Shown here: piece after piece, positions 7,946-13,556 of the stretch
Numbering within the stretch: position 1 is the stretch's first letter
Layout of the letters: the number at the start of each line of letters is the position of its first letter
NCBI GenBank assembly: GCA_021828425.1
Contig: JAKARN010000015.1
Location: 1 to 13,556, forward strand
Length of the DNA stretch: 13,556 nt
Direction: 5' to 3'
Origin: Pseudomonadota bacterium
Lineage (GTDB): Bacteria; Pseudomonadota; Gammaproteobacteria; JAKAQQ01
Notes under the pieces: model-generated
The model's database searches: none
Seen by the model: the letters and a program-made list of their open reading frames with translations, nothing else
Told to the model about the DNA's origin: nothing
Position numbers and translations under genes: made by a program

Positions 7946-8521
7946 GCGCGGAAGCGGGCGGTCATGGGAGTGAAGCAGCCGTCCCAGACGGATCCCCGGG
8001 ATCCACGGCCGGGTCCGACGATCCACCCGGGACGTGGGGTGGCTGACCGTATGATGCTGGCCCTACCGATTGAGCGAGCGGTAGCCACGAAAAGCATCCG
8101 TGTAGTACACCGAGCCTTTCCGGGCATGGGCACAGATGTGGCGCCTCAGCCCTTCGGCGCTCACAGGCTCGACAACCTTGGTGTACACCTGTCCTGCCCG
8201 TTCCAAAAGGCCGAAAACGACGCTTTTCCCGGCCGCCCCCCGACCTCGCTGGCCCTTGCGGTGGCCTCCCCAATAAGCCTCATCGAGTTCGATCTCACCC
8301 CGGAGTCGACCGGCCTCCAGTTCACTGAGATGGAAGACGGCCTCCCGCAGACGCTGATAGAGACGGCTGACCACCTTGAGGTCGACGCCCAGATCCTGGG
8401 CCCGACGGGCGGTGCGGACCACCTTGAACGACCCACAGTACACGCACTTACGACCCCTCAAAAAGTTGGCCGCACAGCCAAAAAGGCTCGTTTTCCCTTG
8501 CACCACCGTATGTGACCTCAT
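7946..8521 (-). pseudogene. IS1595-family transposase remnant
   Basis: From the ATG at 8521 the frame gives KCVYCGS (half of the zinc ribbon), TARRAQDLGVDLKVVSRLYQ (helix-turn-helix), ELDEAYWGGHRKGQRGRGAA with the first catalytic Asp, VVFGLLERAGQVYTKVV, and VYYTDAFRGYRSLNR with the second catalytic Asp. A TAG at 8063-8065 stops it, but the same frame continues with recognisable C-terminal sequence: GQHHTVSH, VDRRT, PGIRLGRLLHS, matching HHTVNH...VDRRT...NGIEGFWS of the family. The acidic residue of the GIEGFW segment is gone. The usual zinc-ribbon second half seems missing, pointing to an internal deletion near the N-terminus. The element is therefore inactive. I could not define terminal inverted repeats. 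A longer frame to 8860 is an artefact that runs antisense through the tRNA. Confidence 0.8.
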
Positions 8522-8740
8522 GACGATGGTTACAAAACACCCTGAATACCTTTGTCTTTTGGAGACTGGGGGGCCGTCCAAAACCGCTGGAAAGAAGCCC
8601 CGCCGGCCCATCCGTTGGAAAATCGGGGGTTTCAGATCCCACGGAAGTTTCTCAGGATCCGAAAACGGAATCGGATGCGGTCTCCGGGCTCGCCGGCTCA
8701 ATGACCCGCCCCGTTTGATGGCCGGCCAGCCCCCGTGGGT

Positions 8741-8769
8741 TTGACCCTTGGGGTCCGGTTCCCGATAAT
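8741..8769 (+). promoter_or_regulatory. Sigma70-type promoter of tRNA-Arg
   Basis: TTGACC (8741-8746) and GATAAT (8764-8769) are separated by exactly 17 bp and end 9 nt before the mature tRNA, an almost consensus arrangement. Confidence 0.85.
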
Positions 8770-8778
8770 AGCGGGCAC

Positions 8779-8855
8779 GCGCCCGTAGCTCAGTTGGATA
8801 GAGTACCTGGCTACGAACCAGGGGGTCGGGAGTTCGAATCTCTCCGGGCGCGCCA
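8779..8855 (+). tRNA. tRNA-Arg, anticodon ACG
   Basis: Full cloverleaf of 77 nt. Acceptor GCGCCCG (8779-8785) pairs with CGGGCGC (8845-8851); the discriminator is G8852 and CCA is encoded at 8853-8855. The anticodon stem CCTGG/CCAGG (8806-8810, 8818-8822) holds the loop CTACGAA with anticodon ACG at 8813-8815, which after A-to-I editing reads CGU, CGC and CGA. The T arm contains GTTCGAATC. It has its own promoter upstream and a hairpin terminator downstream. Confidence 0.97.
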
Positions 8856-8880
8856 TTCAATCAACATGTAGGATCGGGTA

Positions 8881-8915
8881 CCCCGCGTCTGCGGTTGGCA
8901 GACCAGGGGGCTTTT
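8881..8915 (+). terminator. Intrinsic terminator after tRNA-Arg
   Basis: A perfect 6-bp stem GTCTGC/GCAGAC (8887-8892, 8898-8903) with loop GGTTG is extended by CCCC/GGGG across a 2-nt internal mismatch, then CTTTT follows. It lies 26 nt after the tRNA 3' end. Confidence 0.65.
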
Positions 8916-9098
8916 CGGGAAACTTTCCCTTCTGACGTTCCTTGGGGCCCCTCACATGATCCTGTGTGATTGCACGCCCTGGCAAACTGGTGACCCAACC
9001 GGGGAGTGAGCAACCACGGCCAAGCCGGATGCACTTCGATTGCCACGCGCATGCCAGTCACGGATTCTGGCGCCAGCGTCACCTGTGGATCCGGCCGC

Positions 9099-9278
9099 TC
9101 ACAGCCGCAACACGCGCGCCTTCTCGAACGTTTCCCGATGTGGCCAAACGGGGCACAGTGCTTCGATCACGGCCATCAGATCGTCGAGCACCTCGAAAGG
9201 ATCCCTTTCGCCGCTCACTGGCGCCACAATGCCACCTTCAGCGAAGAGGCACTCAGTCGATTTGGCGTAGGAGTTCAT
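9099..9278 (-). CDS. Small partner protein of the nucleotidyltransferase gene
   Basis: 59 residues. The ATG at 9278 lies inside the end of the preceding gene (26-nt overlap) with GGGAG about 10 nt upstream, which indicates translational coupling. The protein is acidic in the middle (ERDPFEVLDDLMAVIEALCP) and ends VWPHRETFEKARVLRL. No signal peptide or membrane segment. I recall similar small proteins with a DPFEVLDDLM...EALCPVWP core next to nucleotidyltransferase genes, but know of no assigned role. Position and size suggest that it binds or controls its neighbour, possibly as an antitoxin-like partner; this is inference. Confidence 0.72.
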   Translation of the reverse strand: MNSYAKSTECLFAEGGIVAPVSGERDPFEVLDDLMAVIEALCPVWPHRETFEKARVLRL

Positions 9279-9786
9279 CGAGCAAGGGCTCCCGTTCGAA
9301 AAGACGAAAATACTCGCACACCTCTGCCATGTCCAGCGTAGCCCGGTGGACGCGCAGCAGGGCACGGATGTCTTCCAAGTCCTGTGTGCGGCGCGGATCG
9401 TTTATCCACCCCTGGAGCTTGAACCCGATCAGCCCTTCCGCGCCGATTACCCGCAACTCGCCCAGGGCCGTTTTCCGTTCGACGGCAGTCGCCAGCAGGC
9501 GACGGGCAATCGGGCGGCTCGCATACAAGAGATCAAAGCGTTCGTCATCCCGCCGGTAGTTGCCCGCCTCGGTGCTGCGGTACAAACAGCGGTAACCCAG
9601 CTTCATCAACGCCTGGTCGATAGCCTCCGCGTTTTCCGCATCCACCAGGATATCAACATCTTGCGTGGCGCGAACCACTTGGTGCAACACCAGCGCCAGC
9701 CCACCGATCAGCGCAAACGGCACATGCATCCCGTTCAGAACGGAAACGATTTCCGCAACCTGTTTGCCGAGCCGGGATAGAGCCAT
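9253..9786 (-). CDS. Nucleotidyltransferase-fold protein (AbiEii/MNT-like)
   Basis: 177 residues from the ATG at 9786, chosen over the TTG at 9795 because GAGG lies 10 nt before it. The core signature of a pol-beta-type nucleotidyltransferase is present: IGGLAL (residues 27-32) followed by TQDVDILVD with Asp43 and Asp45, and a likely third acidic residue Asp85 in ERFDLLY. Further family marks are GLIGFKLQGWINDP and RRTQDLEDIRALL. Members of this fold transfer nucleotides to tRNA, protein or other targets, and some are toxins of two-gene systems (AbiEii, MenT, MNT). The substrate is unknown here. It is the first gene of an overlapping pair with the 59-residue protein. Confidence 0.85.
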   Translation of the reverse strand: MALSRLGKQVAEIVSVLNGMHVPFALIGGLALVLHQVVRATQDVDILVDAENAEAIDQALMKLGYRCLYRSTEAGNYRRDDERFDLLYASRPIARRLLATAVERKTALGELRVIGAEGLIGFKLQGWINDPRRTQDLEDIRALLRVHRATLDMAEVCEYFRLFEREPLLDELLRQID

Positions 9787-9805
9787 GATCGCCAAACCTC
9801 AAGTC

Positions 9806-9811
9806 AGTATA
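9806..9811 (-). promoter_or_regulatory. Possible -10 element for the nucleotidyltransferase pair
   Basis: TATACT on the minus strand would start transcription about 13 nt before the ATG at 9786. I see no convincing -35 at 17 bp (GGGATC there). Confidence 0.4.
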
Positions 9812-10006
9812 CATCGCTGGAGTGGCACGATCCCGCGCTTCAGGTCTGCTTCAATCGACGGGTGGGCCAGGCAAGGGTGCGTGTCTGCCATGAGCTCTGC
9901 GACTTGAAAGAGATCACCGCCAAGATTGAAGCCAGGTGATGGAGGAGGGGAAAGATCGGTTAGCATGGAGGGAACCACTCAACTGAGAACCCGTGGGAGG
10001 CCTGCC

Positions 10007-11632
10007 ATGCTGAAGAAGCTCGATCATTGGGGCTTGGTTTTTGCTACTTGGATCATTGGAGGTGCGCTACTGCTATCGACGTCCCTCCCGGTTCCCGTGC
10101 AGGCAAAGGAACGGGCCCCGTTCCTGGGCCCCGTGCCCAACCCCGTCTGCCAACCGGGAGACCGGACCGAGGGCCGGATCGACGGCCAGCTCACCCAGGC
10201 CGAGCGGACCAGTGGCGCCTCGAGACGGCCCTACAACTGCAATCTGGCCATCGTCGGCGAATACCAGGGCCAGGGGGCGGGCCACCAGCTCTTGTGGTAC
10301 CGCCATTGCGCTTACATGACGACCAATGGCTACGAGGCCGGGCAGAAGGGAGTCCCGCCCCTGCTCCATCCCGGCATCCAGGTGATCAATGTCTCGAACC
10401 CGCACGACCCCCGCTATGTCACCCACCTGGACAATCCGGCGGCCCTGTATGACTGGGAAGATCCGTCGGTCAATGTCCGGCGTGCCTTGTTGGGGACCGC
10501 CGAGAGCTGGATGGGTGCCGGACCGCAACCTGCGGTCGCCTTCTACAGCCTGTCCCATTGTGCCCATCCCCGACTTTTGTCCAGCGTCCAGTTGCCGGAT
10601 CCGAATCTCCAGTCGCATGCCGGGAATTTCGCCTACGACGGGAAAACCTACTGGATCACCTCGTTCAACAAGCGTCGCCTTTTCGCCATCGGCGTCACCC
10701 ATCCCAAGCATCCCCGGGAGATTCTCGACTGGGACTTTCCGCATGACCAGCCCGGCGGTGCCGGCGCCCACCAGATCTGCCACCGGATCTCCCTCAACCA
10801 GTTCACGGTCGACGGCCATCCGCCCGGTACGCTCCTGTTCTGCGGCGTGGTCGGCCACCTGGTGCGCCCGGGGGTCTACCAGTCGGGCAATGGACTCGTC
10901 ATTTACGACGTGAGCCAGGTGCAGGACCGTCGTCCCCACCCGGTCATCAAGGTGATCAGCTCGCTCTACTGGGTGAACGGCAATATCGGCATCGAGCCCG
11001 ACTTGGCGTTCATCGGCGGAAAACCCTACCTGGGTGTCGGGGACGAGTGCGGATCGGGTGGCTGCAACTACCCGCAAGGGGCCATCGCCGCGTGCCGGGC
11101 GGGACTTCCGCCCTTCGGCATGGAGCGGCTCATCAACATCAGCAATCTCAAAAAGCCGAAACTCGCGGCCCTGTTGATGATCGGCGTGGACAACCCCAAG
11201 AACTGTGCGCTCACGGAGCATGACATCACGGCCACGATGGGGGGCTACGGCTACAGCGTGCATGATTGCACGTTCGACAACCCCCGGGATGCGACACTCC
11301 TCGCCTGTTCCAGCCACCAGGCGGGGGTACGGGTCTTTGACATCAAAAATCCGTACAAGCCCAGGGAAATCGCGTATTTCGTGGGTCCGGCGCCGCCCGT
11401 TCCGACGGAGATCGATCCCGGATCCTTGCTGAACGTCTTCCAGGGAGTTTCCCCGCCGATCAATTTTTCCTGGTCGAAGGCGCACAGCCGTTTTGTCTGG
11501 CGGCATGGCCAGCTTTATCTCTGGGTCACCTCGAGTCATGGCGGCTTCTATGTCCTTAGGTTCGAGAACCAGAAGGAGATCGCGAAGTTGAAGCCGGTGC
11601 CGACCCCGGGGAATGAGGACTACCAGGACTAG
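10007..11632 (+). CDS. Exported LVIVD-repeat (beta-propeller-like) protein
   Basis: 541 residues from the ATG at 10007, which has GGGAGG 6 nt upstream; earlier in-frame ATGs at 9926 and 9965 would place a long hydrophilic leader before the signal peptide. Residues 1-33 are a signal peptide (MLKKLDHW, hydrophobic core to about 25, cleavage after VQA). The mature part holds at least four LVIVD-type strands followed by NP or NxxxP turns: IQVINVSNPHDPRYV, GLVIYDVSQ, ERLINISNLKKPKL and VRVFDIKNPYKPREI, as expected for a repeat that builds a beta-propeller. At least a dozen cysteines are spread along it, suggesting disulfide bonds outside the cytoplasm. No catalytic motif is recognised and no ligand can be named. 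The gene stands alone: the neighbours on both sides are on the opposite strand. Confidence 0.85.
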   Translation: MLKKLDHWGLVFATWIIGGALLLSTSLPVPVQAKERAPFLGPVPNPVCQPGDRTEGRIDGQLTQAERTSGASRRPYNCNLAIVGEYQGQGAGHQLLWYRHCAYMTTNGYEAGQKGVPPLLHPGIQVINVSNPHDPRYVTHLDNPAALYDWEDPSVNVRRALLGTAESWMGAGPQPAVAFYSLSHCAHPRLLSSVQLPDPNLQSHAGNFAYDGKTYWITSFNKRRLFAIGVTHPKHPREILDWDFPHDQPGGAGAHQICHRISLNQFTVDGHPPGTLLFCGVVGHLVRPGVYQSGNGLVIYDVSQVQDRRPHPVIKVISSLYWVNGNIGIEPDLAFIGGKPYLGVGDECGSGGCNYPQGAIAACRAGLPPFGMERLINISNLKKPKLAALLMIGVDNPKNCALTEHDITATMGGYGYSVHDCTFDNPRDATLLACSSHQAGVRVFDIKNPYKPREIAYFVGPAPPVPTEIDPGSLLNVFQGVSPPINFSWSKAHSRFVWRHGQLYLWVTSSHGGFYVLRFENQKEIAKLKPVPTPGNEDYQD

Positions 11633-11984
11633 GCCGGCCCGCAGACGGTGAGGAGTGGTCCGGGAAAGGGATCCGGTGGGGGGGTCCTGTCCCGCCCGCC
11701 GGGATCCGGCCGATCCGGCTAGGGTGACGCTTCACGTTCAACCAGCCGAAGTGGCAGTGGCTTGGGCTTGGAAGGGGTGTTATGGTCTCCCTCGCTGTTC
11801 CTCATTGACGAAAGGCCAGAACGCGAACTTTGAATATGCAGCGAAAAGCGCTGGGGCAGGCGTCAACGTACAATGGCGTGAACGATGTTCAGAAAAACCT
11901 TGAAAATAGCGCTTTTTGCACACTTCTACACGGACAGGCGCTAATCCCTGCTTATCATCCTGCCCACTACCCCTAAGGGTCGTC
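11633..11984. other. Gene-poor stretch with hairpin and inverted repeat
   Basis: About 350 bases with no gene I can support on either strand. A GC-rich hairpin lies at 11669-11707. From about 11790 the GC content falls. A 12-bp inverted repeat with one mismatch (GCGAAAAGCGCT at 11841-11852, AGCGCTTTTTGC at 11908-11919) encloses 55 bases. The sequence around 11908-11943 may be the end of an old insertion element, but no transposase is nearby. Confidence 0.5.
11669..11707 (+). terminator. GC-rich hairpin after the LVIVD gene, possible terminator
   Basis: GGATCC arms (11669-11674 and 11702-11707) and the inner GGTGG/CCGCC pair, with one bulge, make a stable stem 37 nt after the stop. No T-run follows. 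Confidence 0.35.
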
Positions 11985-12155
11985 TCATGCCAAAGGGCAC
12001 TCACCGGGATCAGGAACGGTCAGATAGGTAGCCGGTTGGATATGCAGGCTCAGGGCCAGAGGAATGGTCGTGAGGATGAAAAACAGAAACACAACGCTTG
12101 TTACCCATAACGCCCACCGAAGCGCTGCACGATGTGCAGCGCCCACCTGCATCAT
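11985..12155 (-). CDS. Small membrane protein, 56 residues, last gene of cassette
   Basis: The ATG at 12155 overlaps the stop of the preceding gene as ATGA, a standard sign of coupled translation. The protein starts MMQVGAAHRAALRW, has one strong membrane segment (ALWVTSVVFLFFILTTIPLA, about residues 15-34) and ends with a short polar tail (TYLTVPDPGECPLA). Positive charge before the segment suggests the C-terminus faces the periplasm. I do not recognise the family. Its place after an exported protein and a peptidoglycan hydrolase suggests a role at the envelope, perhaps protection, but that is inference. Confidence 0.65.
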   Translation of the reverse strand: MMQVGAAHRAALRWALWVTSVVFLFFILTTIPLALSLHIQPATYLTVPDPGECPLA

Positions 12156-12729
12156 CGATCTGCAAAGATCTTCACGCCGGCCAGGAATCTCTTAAAAGTC
12201 CGCATGTCCTCTTCGAACCTTGCACGCTTGGTATGCAGTTCCGCAGTGTAGATGATGGAAGGGATTCTCGACGTTTTCGTGTCAGGCCACCTTCCAGCCG
12301 GCGCAACAACAAATACAGCAATCCAGCCGTCTTTCTCTTTCGTCTCGCACGTGGCCGACTCATGTGCCGGAAAGGCTAATCGCAGAATGTCCTTTGGTTC
12401 CGAGTTACGCTGCGCCTGCGGGCAAACGGTGCGCAGCCACCACATTGGCGTCTTGGAGTCCAGGACGTTGTAGTCCCCATAGACGCCAACGAATGCCTGC
12501 TTCCTCCGCGAATTACAACCCCGCGGATGGGGATTCATCAGGAAGTAAAACCCGTGGCGGTTTCCGCCACCCGGTCCCTTGCCACGCAGGTAACGGTGCC
12601 AGGCGGAACCCCCGCACTAAATCCGAACTGCCTGTTCTCCACTCTCTTCGGCGCATCTGCATGCGCTGCAACCCCAAACACCACGCACACAAATCCGAAG
12701 ATCACCCGATAAGCATTCCGTCTGATCAC
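12152..12729 (-). pseudogene. Exported protein of about 190 residues, split by a frameshift
   Basis: Starts at GTG 12729, preceded by GGAGGTC 6 nt upstream and only 1 nt after the stop of the hydrolase gene. Residues 1-25 are a signal peptide (MIRRNAYR, FGFVCVVFGV, cleavage after AHADA). This frame ends at 12538 after 63 residues. The next frame carries on without interruption: NRHGFYFLMNPHPRGC, FVGVYGDYNVLD, PMWWLRTVCP, GWIAVFVVAPAG, ending LAGVKIFADR at 12152. That second frame has no sensible start of its own upstream of the ATG at 12538, and FYFL before that ATG reads as protein. The two parts therefore look like one gene with a one-base indel between about 12555 and 12590, a G-rich stretch. 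It could be a true mutation, a sequence error or, less likely, programmed frameshifting. Family unknown. The location suggests a periplasmic partner of the hydrolase. Confidence 0.7.
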
Positions 12730-12735
12730 ATCATT

Positions 12736-12742
12736 GACCTCC
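12736..12742 (-). promoter_or_regulatory. Ribosome-binding site fixing a GTG start
   Basis: GGAGGTC on the minus strand, 6 nt before GTG 12729, lies inside the last codons of the hydrolase gene and supports coupled translation. Confidence 0.75.
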
Positions 12743-13169
12743 GCAAGTCGACACGCCACTCTGCCATTGATCAAGCCTTGATTGCACGAAAGGTACCACG
12801 CTGAGAACTCCCGCGCCCCAGTGTGGGTCACCTCCGCTATTAGCGTTCTCCGTGTTGTATCCCGCATGCAGAAGGCCGTTCACGAATGCAGCGCTGTTTG
12901 AGCCCATATCCTCAACGGCTGGTCCAAAGCGGTGTCCCCACCAACTCCATGCAGCGCTGAAACTCAAGAACGTCAGTCCCGGAGTGCTGAAGCCCCCCGG
13001 TGTCGCACCGAAAGGATCGTATTGAGTCCTGTACATGGGACTACTTCCGTACTCGGATTCCCAAGCAGACAGCGACAACAAGCTGCCGTGCAAGAGATGC
13101 GACTACCGGATACTGCGCAGCAAAGAACTTCGCATACTTCGGGTCTAAGCAGGGTTGCCTTTGTGGCGG

Positions 13170-13223
13170 GAGGAAGGTAATCACACCCGGTTTGCCGAGG
13201 AAGATTATCACCCCGGGTTTGCC
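13170..13223 (-). repeat. Two tandem 27-bp copies inside the hydrolase gene
   Basis: Copies at 13170-13196 and 13197-13223 differ at a few positions and encode GKPGVIIFL and GKPGVITFL in the middle frame. That both copies preserve the peptide supports this as the coding frame between the two indels. Confidence 0.8.
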
Positions 13224-13556
13224 GTTGCCGCCCGATCCTCCATCGGAAGCGCCGGATCCGGGCGCTGCTGGTCCATTCTGACCTGCGGGATTGACCGTCC
13301 CGCGCCCCTGTCCGCCACTTCCGCCACCGCAGGCCCTGGTTGGCCGGTGGGTTTTCCGCCGGCTTGCTCAAATCCCGGCTTGAACACGGTCGGGGATCCC
13401 TTGAAGAAAGCGTTGCCGCCATGCCCGCCGTATCCCAGACAATTCGTCCCATTCTTGGCGCCGCCTCCGCTCCCTCCTCCGTAGGATCCGCTGCTTTGGC
13501 CCGCAACGGCGCATCGGTTGCCTCCATCTCCCCCCGGCCCCCGAACCCCATACCCA

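Larger units (their letters stand above)
12731..13555 (-). pseudogene. Gly-rich protein with C-terminal glucosaminidase-like hydrolase domain, frameshifted, 5' end outside window
   Basis: Reads in from the right edge. Frame 1 is Gly-rich (GPGGDGGNRC, SYGGGSGGGAKNG, LGYGGHGGNAFF) to about 13340. A one-base loss near 13318-13345 moves to a second frame, still Gly-rich (GGGSGGQGRG, SDGGSGGNGKPG), then PPQRQPCLDPKYAKFFAAQY and PVVASLARQL. A second indel near 13060-13100 returns to frame 1: LSLSAWESEYGSSPMYRTQY, DPFGATPGG, WSWWGHRFG, FVNGLLHAGYNTEN, VLSVVPFVQSRLDQWQ, stop at 12731. LSAWESEYGSS...FGATPGG matches the ALESGWGxS...NxFGI core of glucosaminidase (PF01832, GH73/FlgJ-type) domains, the first Glu (13060-13058) being the likely acid; the FVNGLLHAGYNT tail also fits. 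It should cut peptidoglycan glycan strands. Whether the indels are real or sequence errors cannot be told here. Confidence 0.72.

Noticed and set aside
8522..8860. N-terminal extension of the transposase frame, beginning MNGAPGEIRTPDPLVRS
   Set aside because: This is the well-known false translation of the antisense strand of a tRNA gene; the tRNA-Arg accounts for it.
9840..9932. Plus-strand peptide VRVCHELCDLKEITAKIEAR ending at a stop
   Set aside because: It looks protein-like and may be a gene tail, but no start, longer frame or family could be found.
10073..11539. 488-codon open frame on the minus strand
   Set aside because: Antisense shadow of the LVIVD-repeat gene, which has a signal peptide, a strong ribosome site and family repeats.
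11780..12004. 74-codon minus-strand frame
   Set aside because: It overlaps the better-supported 56-residue membrane gene only at its start, has no ribosome site and no recognisable feature.
12973..13551. 192-codon minus-strand frame ahead of the hydrolase domain
   Set aside because: Its translation is Arg-rich without pattern, while the other two frames together give the Gly-rich protein and conserved peptide repeats.

Overview
The window is GC-rich DNA that fits a Gram-negative, probably proteobacterial, chromosome. Supporting signs are a GAF-GGDEF-EAL regulator, a lipobox lipoprotein, exported enzymes with classical signal peptides, sigma70-type promoters and an encoded tRNA CCA end. A copper-type ATPase under a MerR regulator suggests metal exposure. 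Nothing seen fixes the genus.

Layout. 1-1907 (+): the 3' part of a c-di-GMP phosphodiesterase with a degenerate GGDEF and an intact EAL domain; it is cut by the window edge. 1937-3502 (+): exported S10-type serine carboxypeptidase. 3671-4522 (+): lipoprotein of unknown function. 4661-7389 (-): two-gene metal operon, MerR regulator then Cu+-type P1B ATPase, coupled by an ATGA overlap and driven by a MerR-type promoter at 7418-7449. 7503-8521: a graveyard holding a broken katG N-terminal fragment (+), an adhesin-like fragment (-) and an IS1595-family transposase remnant with an internal stop (-). It lies immediately upstream of tRNA-Arg(ACG) at 8779-8855, which has its own promoter and terminator. 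9099-9786 (-): overlapping gene pair, nucleotidyltransferase-fold protein then a 59-residue partner. 10007-11632 (+): large exported LVIVD-repeat protein rich in cysteine. 11633-11984: about 350 bases with no supported gene. 11985-13555 (-): a three-gene cassette reading in from the right edge: a Gly-rich protein ending in a glucosaminidase-like peptidoglycan hydrolase domain, an exported protein of about 190 residues, and a 56-residue membrane protein. These genes are linked by a 1-nt gap and an ATGA overlap. The first two carry frameshifts.

Most interesting parts. The right-hand cassette has the architecture expected of a cell-wall-degrading effector with a periplasmic protector, but this is inference and the frameshifts mean it may be decaying or mis-assembled. 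The regulator of the metal operon combines a ZntR/PbrR-like operator and a Cys-x8-Cys metal loop with a Val where CueR has Ser77 and ZntR has Cys79, yet it sits upstream of a Cu+-type pump. The katG and IS remnants upstream of the tRNA record a decayed insertion region.
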